64,000 nucleotides of DNA from Pseudooceanicola marinus (GCF_002786295.1 NZ_PGTC01000009.1:496001-560000), one strand, 5' to 3'. Counted from the first letter of the stretch, positions 44,359-54,198 are shown. Notes: generated from the sequence alone by a model not told the origin. Translations and numbers: made by a program.

Positions 44359-46101
44359 TTAGCCCGCGGTGGCGCTGCGCAGGGCTTCGGTCGCGGCCAT
44401 GTCGGCGCTGTGGCCCGTCAGGACCACCCCGAACATCTCGCGCGCCTGCACCGCGGTGTAGCGGCCCAGTCGCACGTCTTCGGCCACCGCTTCTGCGGGC
44501 CGGGTCATCGGGTCGCCGTAACCGCCGCCACCGGGGGTGCGCACGTGCACCACGTCGCCCGGGGCCAGGGGGATGTCCTGCTCCTTCGACAGATGCGAGG
44601 GGATATGGACCTCGCCGTCGCGGATCACCCGCACCTTGTTCACCGCCCCGTCGACGCCGCCAAGCGCGCCCTGCGGCCCGGTGCGGCCATGGTCCATGAC
44701 GAAGCTGGCGGTGGCCAGCCCCCGCCGCAGCTCCACCGCGTAGTCGAGGCCGAAGCCGCCCCGGTGGAAACCCGCGCCGCCGGACCCCTCGTGCAGGGCA
44801 TAGTGGTGGTAGAGGACGGGGAACTGCGCCTCCATGATCTCCACCGGGGGCGCCTTGGAAATGCCGATGGTGGAACAGCCGTTCGACAGCCCGTCGTGGT
44901 CGGCATTGCCGCCGTAGCCGCCGCCGGAGATCTGGTACATGACGAAGTCGCGCCCCTTCTCGGGGTCGTGCCCACCCAGGGCAAAGTTGCCCGAAGACCC
45001 GGCGGGCGAGGCCGTCACGCGATCGGGCAGCGCAGGGGCGAGGGCGGCAAAGACCGCCTCGGCGATGCGTTGGCTGACCTCTGCCGCGCAGCCCGAGACC
45101 GGGCGCGGGTAATGGGCGTCGAGGAAGGTGCCCTCGTAGCCCGTGACGTGCAGCGGCTCGAAGGCTCCGGCGGAGATCGGCACCTCGGGGAAGATATGGC
45201 GCATGGCCAGGTAGACCGAGCTGAGGGTCGTCGCCAGGACCGAGTTCATCGGTCCCGTACAGGGCGCCGAGGAGCCGGTGAAGTCGAAGCTCAGTCGGTC
45301 GCCCTCGCGGGTCACCGCCAGGCGGATCTCCAGCGGTTCGTCCACCACGCCGTCGCTGTCGATCCAGGCGGAGGCGCTGTGGGTGCCCTCGGGGATCTCC
45401 TCGACATAGCGGGTCATCTGGGCGCTGGCGCGGGCACGCAGCTCGGTGATGGCCTGGGCCACCACGTCGTCGCCGTAGCGGTCCAGAAGCTCGTTCAGGC
45501 GTTCCTCGCCCACCTTCAACGCGGCGGCCTGGGCCTGAACGTCGCCGATGCGCTGGTCGGCCACGCGGATGTTGGAACAGATGATCTGGTAGATCTCGCG
45601 GTCCAGCACCCCTTCCTTGAACAGGCGCACCGGCGGCAGGCGCAGGCCTTCCTGTTCCACCGAGGTCGCCGAGGCCGAGAAGCCGCCGGGCACGGCGCCC
45701 CCGGTGTCGGGCCAGTGGCCGGTGTTGGAAAGCCAGCAGAAGATCTTGCCGTTGCGGTAGTAGGGCCGGGCAAAGCGCACGTCCATCAGGTGGGTGCCGC
45801 CCAGGTAGGGGTCGTTGACGATGTAGATATCGTCGGGTTTCGGGTCCGCCACCAACCCTGCGGCGATGCCCTCGATCAGGACGCGGGTGGAATATTGCAT
45901 CGTGCCGACGAAGACCGGCAGCCCCATGTTCCCCTGGGCGATCAACGAGCCGTCCTCGGCCGAGTAGATCCCGTCGGAGCGGTCGTTCGCCTCGGCGATC
46001 ACCGGTGAAAAGGCGGCACGGGAGAAGGACAGGTCCATCTCGTCGCAGACCTGTTGCAGGCCCGCCTGGATGACGGAGAGGGTGATCGGGTCGATGGTCA
46101 T
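44359..46101 (-). CDS. hyuB: Hydantoinase B / oxoprolinase family protein
   Basis: A 580-residue subunit of an ATP-dependent hydantoinase/5-oxoprolinase-type enzyme, which opens cyclic amides. It carries the family blocks FSRAAFSPVIAEANDRSDGIYS, GNMGLPVFVGTM, NDPYLGGTHLMD and the C-terminal GGGYGDPMTRPAEAVAEDVRLGRYT. GAGGTGA lies ahead of the start. It follows hyuA after a 148-base gap holding a large palindrome. Confidence 0.9.
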   Translation of the reverse strand: MTIDPITLSVIQAGLQQVCDEMDLSFSRAAFSPVIAEANDRSDGIYSAEDGSLIAQGNMGLPVFVGTMQYSTRVLIEGIAAGLVADPKPDDIYIVNDPYLGGTHLMDVRFARPYYRNGKIFCWLSNTGHWPDTGGAVPGGFSASATSVEQEGLRLPPVRLFKEGVLDREIYQIICSNIRVADQRIGDVQAQAAALKVGEERLNELLDRYGDDVVAQAITELRARASAQMTRYVEEIPEGTHSASAWIDSDGVVDEPLEIRLAVTREGDRLSFDFTGSSAPCTGPMNSVLATTLSSVYLAMRHIFPEVPISAGAFEPLHVTGYEGTFLDAHYPRPVSGCAAEVSQRIAEAVFAALAPALPDRVTASPAGSSGNFALGGHDPEKGRDFVMYQISGGGYGGNADHDGLSNGCSTIGISKAPPVEIMEAQFPVLYHHYALHEGSGGAGFHRGGFGLDYAVELRRGLATASFVMDHGRTGPQGALGGVDGAVNKVRVIRDGEVHIPSHLSKEQDIPLAPGDVVHVRTPGGGGYGDPMTRPAEAVAEDVRLGRYTAVQAREMFGVVLTGHSADMAATEALRSATAG

Positions 46102-46183
46102 CGGGTCACCTCGGATGCGATGGAAGGAACGGAATTGTCAGCGCGGTATGCCGAGGCCTGTGCCCGGTCGCGGGTGGGCGGAT

Positions 46184-46217
46184 GTCCTGCATAGGACAGC
46201 CCTGCGCAGGGCTGTCC
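46184..46217. other. Overlapping hairpins between hyuA and hyuB
   Basis: GGACAGCCCTGC (46194-46205) and its exact complement (46206-46217) form a 24-base perfect palindrome. A second hairpin, GTCCT-GCAT-AGGAC (46184-46197), shares the GGAC and so excludes the first. No T-run follows. A hairpin switch or processing site is possible. Confidence 0.6.
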
Positions 46218-46249
46218 CGGGCGCCGGAGGGGGCGGGACGCGCAATGGG

Positions 46250-48301
46250 TCATTTGGCGCCCCGGATCTCGATCAGGATGTTGCCGATAGCATCTGTCGT
46301 CACGCGGTCGCCCGGGGGCACGAGGATGGTCGTGTCCATCTGTTCCAGGATCGCCGGGCCGTCGAAGGCGGCATCGGCGGGCAGCAGGTCGCGGCGGTAG
46401 AGGGGCGTTTCATGCGTCTCGCCGTCGAAGATCACCGGACGGGTGGCGCGCAGGGCCTCGGCCAGCGTGGCCTTGCGGTGTTCGGCCGGGATCAGCCGGG
46501 CCGGGTCCAGCGAATTGCGCGTGCCGATGACCGAGGTGTTGGCATTGACCACCGCCGCGCGGATCGTGTCGAGCCGCACGTGGAAGCGTTTCCAGTAGAC
46601 CTCCTCGAAGGCGGCCTGCAGAGCCTCGCGGCTGATAACCGGACCCTCCAGTTCCACCCGCAGAAGATGGGTCTGGCCGATGAACTGCATGTCCAGCGAA
46701 TGCAGCACCCGGGTTTCGGTAATCTCGACCTTTTCGCGGGCGATCAGGGCGCGCCCCTCCGCCGCCTGGGCGGTCAGCGTGTCGGCGAGGGCGTCCATGT
46801 CCAGCGTGTCCAGTGGCTGGGCCACGGTATTGGTGAAGTCATGACGCAGGTCGGCGACCAGGCAGCCAAGCGCGTTGGTGATGCCGGGGCGTGCGGGGGT
46901 CAGCACGCGGGGGACCCCCAACTCGCGCGCCAGCGAGGCGGCGTGCAGCGGACCGGCGCCGCCGAAGGCAAAGAGGGCGAAGTCACGCGGATCGGCGCCG
47001 AGAGAGACGGAAACCATGCGGATGGCGCCCGCCATCTTCACGTTCGCCAGCTGGATCACGGCCTCGGCGGCCTGTTCGGGCGTCAGGCCCAGCGGGTCGC
47101 CCAGCTTTTTTGCAAAGATGTCGCGGACGGTTTGCAAAGTTACCCCGCCCTCGACCGACTTCAGCCGCGCAGGGTCGAGCCGTCCGAGCAGCAGGTTGGC
47201 ATCCGAGATCGTGGGTTCCGTGCCGCCGCGACCATAGCAGATCGGGCCGGGGGTGGCGCCGGCCGATTCCGGCCCGACCTCCAAGAGGCCCGCCGCATTG
47301 ACCCGCGCGATGGAGCCACCGCCGGCGCCCACGGTGCGCACGTCGACCATCGGCACGTGGATCGGCATGGCATATTCCACCTCGATCTCGTTCGAGACAG
47401 CGGGTTGCGCATTGCGGATCAGCGCCACGTCGGTGGATGTGCCGCCCATGTCGTAGGTCAGCAGGTCGGGGATGCCGGCGGCGCGCCCGGTGAACGCCGC
47501 GGCCATGACGCCGGAGGCCGGGCCAGACATGACGGTGCGCGCGGCCTCTTCCGCCACACGGCGGGCCGACACCATGCCGCCGTTGCCGTTCATGACCAGC
47601 AGTTCCCCGGCGTAACCGCCGCTTTCCAGCGAGCCGGCCAGGTTCTGCACGTAGCGGTCGAGGATCGGCTGCACCGAAGCATTGACCGCCGCGGTCACGC
47701 CGCGCTCGTATTCGCGACTTTCCGACAGCAGGGCATGGCCGAGGGTGACATAGGGATTGGGCCAGATCTCCTTGAGGATCTCGCCCGCGCGCAGCTCATG
47801 CGCCGGATTTCGGTAGGCATGCAGGAAATGGACGACGACGGCGGTGCAGCCCAGATCCAGCAGGGCCTGGGCGGCGGCGCGCAGGGCGTTTTCGTCCAGG
47901 GGGGTCACGACGCGGCCTTCGGCATCCATCCGTTCGGGCACCTCCAGGCGCAGGTCGCGGGGGATCAGCGGCTTGAAATCACCTTTCATCCCGTAGGCCT
48001 GCGGGCGGGTGCGGCGGCCCAGCTCCAGCACGTCGCGGAAGCCCTGGGTCGTGATGATGCCGGTGCGGGCCAGCTTGCGTTCCAGCACGGCATTGGTCGT
48101 TGTGGTGGTGCCATGGACGATCAGCGCGGTGCCAGGCAGGGAGGCCTCGGCCTCTGCGACCGCGTTCATCACGCCGCGCGACTGGTCATCCAGCGTCGAG
48201 GGCACCTTGGCGATGCGCACCTCGCCCGTGGCCGGGTCCATCAGCACCAGATCGGTGAAGGTGCCGCCCACGTCACAGCCGATGACCTGTCCGCTTTCCA
48301 T
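46250..48301 (-). CDS. hyuA: Hydantoinase A / oxoprolinase family protein
   Basis: A 683-residue ATP-binding subunit of a hydantoinase/oxoprolinase-type cyclic amidase. The acetate-kinase-like phosphate motif VIGCDVGGTFTDLVLMD starts the protein; LTYDMGGTSTDVALI and VGAGGGSIARVNAAG are the further nucleotide and family motifs. Start 48301 agrees with the family; ATG 48352 upstream lies inside the operator-like repeat. The substrate could be hydantoin, N-methylhydantoin, 5-oxoproline or another lactam. Confidence 0.92.
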   Translation of the reverse strand: MESGQVIGCDVGGTFTDLVLMDPATGEVRIAKVPSTLDDQSRGVMNAVAEAEASLPGTALIVHGTTTTTNAVLERKLARTGIITTQGFRDVLELGRRTRPQAYGMKGDFKPLIPRDLRLEVPERMDAEGRVVTPLDENALRAAAQALLDLGCTAVVVHFLHAYRNPAHELRAGEILKEIWPNPYVTLGHALLSESREYERGVTAAVNASVQPILDRYVQNLAGSLESGGYAGELLVMNGNGGMVSARRVAEEAARTVMSGPASGVMAAAFTGRAAGIPDLLTYDMGGTSTDVALIRNAQPAVSNEIEVEYAMPIHVPMVDVRTVGAGGGSIARVNAAGLLEVGPESAGATPGPICYGRGGTEPTISDANLLLGRLDPARLKSVEGGVTLQTVRDIFAKKLGDPLGLTPEQAAEAVIQLANVKMAGAIRMVSVSLGADPRDFALFAFGGAGPLHAASLARELGVPRVLTPARPGITNALGCLVADLRHDFTNTVAQPLDTLDMDALADTLTAQAAEGRALIAREKVEITETRVLHSLDMQFIGQTHLLRVELEGPVISREALQAAFEEVYWKRFHVRLDTIRAAVVNANTSVIGTRNSLDPARLIPAEHRKATLAEALRATRPVIFDGETHETPLYRRDLLPADAAFDGPAILEQMDTTILVPPGDRVTTDAIGNILIEIRGAK

Positions 48302-48349
48302 GTCCTGTCTCCATCGTTGGCCCGCGCCGTCGGATCGGGCCGGTAGATA

Positions 48350-48365
48350 CATTTGTGTGCAAATG
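48350..48365. promoter_or_regulatory. Operator-like inverted repeat (site A) at the hyuA promoter
   Basis: CATTTG-TGTG-CAAATG has perfect 6-base arms. On the minus strand a TTGACA (48392-48387) stands 17 bases before AATTCA (48369-48364), so the repeat overlaps the -10 box and start of hyuA transcription, as a repressor site would. Related to sites at 49961 and 55642. Confidence 0.6.
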
Positions 48366-48450
48366 AATTTCCGATGCGCCGCACGATGTCAATTCCTCTT
48401 TGCATCTGCGGCGGGGGAAGTTCTGACTTGCATGAGGAGGTGCCCGGAGC

Positions 48451-49857
48451 ATGATCACGACACGGACAACCTGCGGGTCGGGGGAGCCATTGCAAAGACA
48501 GCTCGGACAGATCGCGGCGCTGGCGGCGGCGCTGCTGGTGCCGGGGCAGGCGCTGGCACATGCCTCGGAAGGGGGCTTCGTGCTGCTCTTGCCGACGGAT
48601 GCCTATATCGCGGGCGGCGTGGCCTCGGTGCTGGCCACCGTCGTGCTGATCGCGCTGATCCCTGAGGGGGCCGCGCGGCGGCTGTTCCGGACGCGGGACC
48701 TTGGCCGGGCCGGACCGCCGCGCGGGGTCGCGGTGACCACGGCGCTGTCGGCGCTACTGCTGCTCTGGGCGATCAGCCAGGGGTTCGCGGGGTCGCAGGA
48801 TCCGGTGAAGAACCCCCTCCCGTTGCTGGTCTGGACGGGCCTCTGGCTGTTCCTCGTGGCGGGCTGCGGGGTCTTCGGCGACCTCTGGCGCTGGCTCAGC
48901 CCGTTTCGCGCGACCCTCGGCGTGATGCGCCTTTTCGGGCTGCGTCCCTTGCTGCGCTATCCCGCCCGTTGGGGGTATTGGCCGGCAGGCCTGAGCTATC
49001 TGGCCTTTGCCGGCGTGCTGATGGTCCATATCGCGCCCACCGATCCCGACCGGCTGGCCTGGATGGTGCTGGCCTACTGGGGTGTCACGGCCCTTGGCTC
49101 TGCGCTGTTCGGGGCGCGCTGGCTGCTGCGCGGCGAGGGGCTGGGCGTGCTGATGCATCTTTATGCACAGCTGGCTCCGCTGCGGCGGCGGGGCGGGCGC
49201 TGGCGCCTGGGCCTGCCCGGATGGGACCTGGATCAGAGTCGCGCGCCGTCGGTCAGCCTGGCGATCTTCATGCTGATGTCGCTGGCGCTTGGCTCCTTCG
49301 ACGGTCTGAACGAGACCTTCCGCTGGTTCGGCTGGATCGGGATGAACCCGCTCGAATTCACTGGGCGCAGCGCCGTGGTCGGACCCAACCTGACCGGGCT
49401 GATCCTGTGCGGTCCGCTGTTGGTCCTGCTCTACGCCGCCTCGGTCAAGGCGGGGCTGATCCTGGTGGAGGCCGGCGGTTTCGGCGCCAGTTTCCGCGTG
49501 CTGGCCCCGGCGATTCTGCCGATCGCCTTCGGCTACCACGCGGCACACTACCTGCCTGCGGCCCTGGTGGAGGGGCAGTACCTTTGGAACATGGTCGCGC
49601 ATCATCTGGGCCTGCGCGAGATCACTGTCAGCACGGGATTTTTCAATCGTCAGGCCTCCGTCCGGGTGATCTGGCTTAGCCAGGCGGCGGCGGTGGTGCT
49701 GGGCCATGTCCTGGCGATCGTGATGAGCCACGTGGCCGCCCTGCGTCTGCACGGCAGCCATGGCCGCGCGGCGCTGAGCCAGGCGCCATTGGCGCTGTTC
49801 ATGATATTCTATACGCTGTTCGGGCTATGGCTTCTGGCCTCGCCCCGGGGGGCGTGA
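48451..49857 (+). CDS. Polytopic membrane protein of unknown function
   Basis: A 468-residue protein with an N-terminal signal-like stretch (ALAAALLVPGQALAHASEGGFVLLLPTDAYIAGG) and ten or more hydrophobic segments. It resembles membrane proteins sometimes annotated as fenitrothion hydrolase; that is recalled, not checked, and no catalytic motif is evident. The conserved-looking FGYHAAHYLP with two His could bind metal. It is divergent from hyuA and upstream of the ABC receptor gene, with site A between it and hyuA, so it may belong to the same pathway. Confidence 0.7.
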   Translation: MITTRTTCGSGEPLQRQLGQIAALAAALLVPGQALAHASEGGFVLLLPTDAYIAGGVASVLATVVLIALIPEGAARRLFRTRDLGRAGPPRGVAVTTALSALLLLWAISQGFAGSQDPVKNPLPLLVWTGLWLFLVAGCGVFGDLWRWLSPFRATLGVMRLFGLRPLLRYPARWGYWPAGLSYLAFAGVLMVHIAPTDPDRLAWMVLAYWGVTALGSALFGARWLLRGEGLGVLMHLYAQLAPLRRRGGRWRLGLPGWDLDQSRAPSVSLAIFMLMSLALGSFDGLNETFRWFGWIGMNPLEFTGRSAVVGPNLTGLILCGPLLVLLYAASVKAGLILVEAGGFGASFRVLAPAILPIAFGYHAAHYLPAALVEGQYLWNMVAHHLGLREITVSTGFFNRQASVRVIWLSQAAAVVLGHVLAIVMSHVAALRLHGSHGRAALSQAPLALFMIFYTLFGLWLLASPRGA

Positions 49858-49960
49858 GGATGCGGCGGGCCGGATCACGCCGCGCTGCCCTTTCCTTGGG
49901 CATTGCGCCGAAACTGGCGCGACAGCGGCCGAGGGAAAAGACTCAAAAGGCTGGACAGAT

Positions 49961-49976
49961 CGTTTGTGTGCCTACA
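49961..49976. promoter_or_regulatory. Operator-like sequence (site B) upstream of the ABC receptor
   Basis: CGTTTGTGTGCCTACA shares the nine bases TTTGTGTGC with site A, without a good right arm. It lies 63 bases before the receptor start and just after TGGACA (49952-49957), a possible -35 box. Confidence 0.45.
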
Positions 49977-50038
49977 GACTTTCTCCCAGGGTCAGCCGAA
50001 TAAGATCCGGTAAGAACGTTGCCAACAGGGAAAATGAG

Positions 50039-51349
50039 ATGACCGAGACAACCAGCAAGACCAAGACCAGCGGGCTGATCCAGCCCACGCGCCGCGGGGC
50101 GCTGAAAACGCTGGCCATGGGCGCGGGCGCGGCTGCCACCATGCCGCTCTGGGCCCGCTACACCAGCGCGCAGAGCGCCGAGCCGATCCGCATCGGCTTT
50201 GGCAAGCACGCCACCGGCATCGGCGCCGCCTATGGCCGCTGGTACGAACGCACCTCCGTCGCCGCGATCGAGAAGATCAACGGCGAAGGCGGGATCAACG
50301 GTCGTCCCGTGGAACTGGTGACCGAGGATGACGGCACCGATCCCCGCCGCGCCGCCGAGGTGCTGGAGAAGTTTGCCAACCAGTCCAACTGCGACGTGGC
50401 CTTCGGCACGCTCTTCTCCCACGTGGTCGTGGGCGCCGCGCCCCGCGCGGGCGAGCTGAAGCTGCCCTATTTCGTCTGCTCCGAAGGGCACCACGTGGCC
50501 TCGGGCATGCTGAACCGGTGGACCATGCAGCCGGGCATCACCGACGTGAAGAGCCAGATTTCGGCCATGGCGCCCTTCATCACCGACGTGCTGGGCAAGA
50601 AGGTCACGATGATCTACCCCGACTATGCCTTCGGCTACGATCACCGCGACAACCTGGCCCCGGCCATCGAGGCCGCAGGTGGCGAAATCGTCGGCTCCAT
50701 CGCGATCCCGCCGACCGAGACCTCCTTCACCAAGTACTTCCCGCAGATCCCGCGCGATACCGAGGTCATCTATCACGTGATGATCGGTCCCGCCGTGCTG
50801 ACCTTCGTCAAGGAAATGGGCGAATTCTTCGGCCCCTCCCGCCCCGAGATCTTCGGCTTCATCGACAGCCTGGAGGCCACCGACCTGACCTCGCCTGGCC
50901 TTGAGTTCCTTGATGGGACCTACTTCTGGGAAGGCATGCCGCGGTACCTGCAGGACGATGCGCCCGATTATGTCACCGCCTACCGCGATGCCGTGGGGCT
51001 GGATGCCAACGGGGCCTCGGTCAGCGATCCCTCGGACGTTTCGACCTCGGCGCATATGTTCTCCTGCTGGGAGACGCTGCATGTCATCAAGGCGGGCATG
51101 GAGGCCGCGGGCTATCAGTCCACCGAGGACCGCCAGGCCCTAATCGAGGCGGTCGAGGCGATGACGCTGATGGAGGCCGGTCCGGCCCACCCGGGCGGCA
51201 CCAAGATGTTCAACGGCAAGACCCACCAGGTCTTCGGCCCGCAGTACATCTCGAAGGTCGAGGGCGGCAAGCTGGTGGTGCAGAAGACCGTCGACTACGA
51301 AGAGACGATGTATCCCGACGAGGTCGACTACACCTCGATGAGCTTCTGA
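50039..51349 (+). CDS. ABC transporter substrate-binding protein, amide/branched-chain type
   Basis: A 436-residue periplasmic receptor of the type I fold used by LivJ, UrtA and AmiC relatives. The N terminus has a twin-arginine-type signal (TRRGALKTLAMGAGAAATMPLW, R18-R19), suggesting Tat export. The body has IRIGFGKHATGIGAAYG, GGINGRPVELVTEDDGTDPRRAAEV and the later YPDYAFGYDH. It opens an operon with two permease and two ATPase genes. The 248-base gap that follows holds hairpins. The substrate is unknown; amides, urea-like compounds or heterocycles are plausible. Confidence 0.88.
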   Translation: MTETTSKTKTSGLIQPTRRGALKTLAMGAGAAATMPLWARYTSAQSAEPIRIGFGKHATGIGAAYGRWYERTSVAAIEKINGEGGINGRPVELVTEDDGTDPRRAAEVLEKFANQSNCDVAFGTLFSHVVVGAAPRAGELKLPYFVCSEGHHVASGMLNRWTMQPGITDVKSQISAMAPFITDVLGKKVTMIYPDYAFGYDHRDNLAPAIEAAGGEIVGSIAIPPTETSFTKYFPQIPRDTEVIYHVMIGPAVLTFVKEMGEFFGPSRPEIFGFIDSLEATDLTSPGLEFLDGTYFWEGMPRYLQDDAPDYVTAYRDAVGLDANGASVSDPSDVSTSAHMFSCWETLHVIKAGMEAAGYQSTEDRQALIEAVEAMTLMEAGPAHPGGTKMFNGKTHQVFGPQYISKVEGGKLVVQKTVDYEETMYPDEVDYTSMSF

Positions 51350-51362
51350 CGTCAGACTGCCA

Positions 51363-51504
51363 GCGCCCGGGGGACAGCCGTCATCCGGGCGCAGACCTTT
51401 CAACATGAGTATTTTTGGCTATCGGATTGGGGCAGGGCGCGCGCACCGTGTCGCCCGTCCGCTGCGGGCCTTCGCGCGGGCGGAATGTCTGTTCATCCGA
51501 TAGC
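51363..51504. other. Hairpin region between receptor and permease genes
   Basis: GCGCCCGG-N14-CCGGGCGC (51363-51392) follows the receptor stop by 13 bases. Beyond it, GCTATCGGAT (51418-51427) and ATCCGATAGC (51495-51504) form a perfect 10-base inverted repeat 67 bases apart. Together they would let the receptor be made in excess of the permease. The rest of 51350-51597 shows no gene. Confidence 0.6.
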
Positions 51505-51597
51505 TGGAAATGCTGCGGGCATGCAGGGCCTGGCCCCCGCGTTGCCCGACAGGCCGCGCCGTTCGCTGGTTCGGCACCGGAAATCAAGAGAGAGAAG

Positions 51598-52533
51598 ATG
51601 GAATTCGGACCCTATCTGATGCTGGCCATGCTGGAGGGCGCCGTTCTGGCCGCCGTTCTGGCATTGATGGCCAGCGGTTTGAGCCTCGTCTTCGGGGTGA
51701 TGCGCGTGGTGAACGTCGCCCATGGCGAGTTCTACATGCTGGGCGCGGTGATGGCCTGGGTGGTGACCCAGTTCATGATGGGCCTCGGCGGCGGCCCGGC
51801 CGTCAACTTCATCGCCGCCGCTGTCCTGGCGCCGCTGATCGTGGGATCCATCGCGGCCGCGGCCGACGTGGTGATCCTGAAACGGCTGAACTATGACCCC
51901 GAACGGGTGATCGTGGCGACCATCGGACTTCTCTACATCATCCAGCAGGCCGCCCTCATGGGCTATGGCCCGGATGCGAAGCCGGTGGTGGCCCCCTTCA
52001 ATGAACGCATCGCGCTGCCCTGGGTCGCCTGGGGCGAAAACGGGCTGGAGATGTATTATCCCTGGGGCCTGTCCACGACCTCCTACAAGCTGTTCGTCAT
52101 CGTTGCCGCCGTGGTGATCCTGGCGGGGCTGCGTCTGTTCATGACGCGCTCTCGTGCCGGGTTGGTCATGCGCGCCACGCAGCTGGACGGCGAAATGGCC
52201 ACGGCCTTCGGCATTCCGGTCGAACGAGTCTACGCCATCGTCTTCGGCGCCGGTGCCGCCCTGGCGGCGCTGGCCGGTGTGCTGATCGTGCCGATCCAGC
52301 AGGCGCATTACCTGATGGGCGGTGACGCGTTGCTGCTGTCGTTCATCGTCGTCATCATCGGCGGGCTGGGCAGCCTGGCGGGCACTGTCGTGGCCGCGGT
52401 GCTGATCGGCATGTCCGACGGCATCATCTCCGTCTTCTTCACGCCGACGCTGGCCAAGATCATCGCGACGCTGGCCGTGGCGCTGGTGCTGGTCTTCCGT
52501 CCGCAGGGCCTTTTCGGGGTGAAGAACCGATGA
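51598..52533 (+). CDS. ABC transporter permease, LivH type
   Basis: A 311-residue inner-membrane permease with about eight hydrophobic segments. The LivH/UrtB pattern GLSLVFGVMRVVNVAHGEFYMLGA is near residue 25 and RATQLDGEMATAFGIPVERVY is the coupling loop. AGAGAGAAG precedes the start. It overlaps the LivM-type gene by four bases. Confidence 0.92.
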   Translation: MEFGPYLMLAMLEGAVLAAVLALMASGLSLVFGVMRVVNVAHGEFYMLGAVMAWVVTQFMMGLGGGPAVNFIAAAVLAPLIVGSIAAAADVVILKRLNYDPERVIVATIGLLYIIQQAALMGYGPDAKPVVAPFNERIALPWVAWGENGLEMYYPWGLSTTSYKLFVIVAAVVILAGLRLFMTRSRAGLVMRATQLDGEMATAFGIPVERVYAIVFGAGAALAALAGVLIVPIQQAHYLMGGDALLLSFIVVIIGGLGSLAGTVVAAVLIGMSDGIISVFFTPTLAKIIATLAVALVLVFRPQGLFGVKNR

Positions 52534-53468
52534 CCAGACGTGACCTGACATTGCACCTTGGCCTGATCGCGGGCCTCTTCGCGCTGCATTTCCTCCTGCC
52601 GGCCTATCACCATGGGGTCTTCGCCCGGGTGATGGTGCTGGCGGTCTATGCCATCGGCTACAACATCGCCTTCGGCTATACCGGCCTGCTGTCGCTGGGC
52701 CATGCCATGTTCTTCGGCGCGGGCATGTATGGCGTCGGGCTGGCCAGCTATCACTTCGCCATTCCGGCGCTGCCGGCCTGGATCATCGGGCTGGGCTGTG
52801 GCGCCCTGCTGGCGCTGGTGGTGGGCCTGCTGGCGCTGCGGACCGAGGGCGTCAGCTTCATGATCGTGACGCTGATGTTCGCCCAGGCGGCCTATCTCGT
52901 GATCCTCTACTACAGCGAATACACCCGCGGCGACGACGGGCTGGTGATCCCCGGCGACATGCGCGCGATCGGATCCTGGGACCTCAGCGACGAGGGCACG
53001 CGCTACCTGCTGGCCTGGGCGCTGTTCTCCATCGCGCTGATGCTGTCGCTGTGGCTGGTGCGCCATCCCTTCGGCCGCGTCCTGGTGGCCCTGCGCGAGA
53101 ACGAGGAACGCGCCCGCCTTCTGGGCTATGACACCGGCGGCCGCAAGCTGGCTGCGCTGGTGATCTCCGGCACGATCTCGGCTGCGGCGGGCGGCGCCTA
53201 TGCGACCATGTTCGGCTATGTCGGCGCCAGCTTTGCCGGCGTGCAGTATTCGATCTTCGCGCTGCTCTGGGTCCTGCTGGGCGGGGCGGGCACCGTGCTG
53301 GGGCCCTTCGTGGGCGTGCTCTTCATGACCTACCTCAATGATGTGGCCTCCGGCGTGACCGAAGCCTACATGCTGATCGCGGGCGTTGTGCTGGTCCTGC
53401 TGACCCTCTTCGCGCCCCAGGGCATCGTGGGCGAGATCCGCCGCCGCTTCTGGAAGGATCTGCCATGA
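52530..53468 (+). CDS. ABC transporter permease, LivM type
   Basis: A 312-residue permease, second of the pair. It has YNIAFGYTGLLSLGHAMFFGAGMY near residue 45 and the loop VALRENEERARLLGYDTGGRKL. It overlaps both the LivH-type gene before it and the LivG-type gene after it by four bases, so the transporter genes are co-translated. Confidence 0.93.
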   Translation: MTRRDLTLHLGLIAGLFALHFLLPAYHHGVFARVMVLAVYAIGYNIAFGYTGLLSLGHAMFFGAGMYGVGLASYHFAIPALPAWIIGLGCGALLALVVGLLALRTEGVSFMIVTLMFAQAAYLVILYYSEYTRGDDGLVIPGDMRAIGSWDLSDEGTRYLLAWALFSIALMLSLWLVRHPFGRVLVALRENEERARLLGYDTGGRKLAALVISGTISAAAGGAYATMFGYVGASFAGVQYSIFALLWVLLGGAGTVLGPFVGVLFMTYLNDVASGVTEAYMLIAGVVLVLLTLFAPQGIVGEIRRRFWKDLP

Positions 53469-54198
53469 AACACGAAACCGACGTGATCCTGTCGACCGAG
53501 GGGCTGGGCAAGTCCTTTGACGGGCTGCGGGCCAATCACGACATCGACTTCACCCTGCGCAAGACCCAGGTGCATGCGCTGATCGGGCCGAACGGGGCGG
53601 GCAAGACCACCTTCGTTTCGATGCTGATCGGTCGGTTGGAACCCACCGACGGCGCGATCTGGTTCGACGGCCGCAACGTGACGCAGATGCCGGCGCATAA
53701 ACGCGTCGCGGCGGGCATGGGCTATACCTTCCAGATCACCTCCGTCTTCGCGCGGCTCAGTTGCCACGAAAACGTGGCCCTGGCGGCCCGGCGCAAGCAG
53801 GGCGGCGATGCTGCGAAGGTGGAGCAGGTGGTCGCCGACGCCCTGTCCCGCGTGGGTCTGGCAGATCGCACCGCTGACGTGGCGGGGGATCTGTCCTACG
53901 GCCACCAGCGCCTGCTGGAGATCGCCATGGGCCTGGCCTCCGCGCCGCGCTTGCTGATCCTGGACGAGCCGACCCAGGGGCTGGCGGAAAGCGAGATCAC
54001 CGCCTTCAAGGCGCTGATCCGCGAGCTGTCGGCGGAGACCACCATCCTGCTGATCGAGCACAACATGTCCGTGGTCATGGAACTGGCTGACGAGATCACC
54101 GTGCTGAACTTCGGCGAGGTCCTGGCCCGCGGCACCGCAGCGGAGATCCACGCCAACCCGGCGGTGCAGGCCGCCTACCTGGGAACGGAGGCGAGCTG

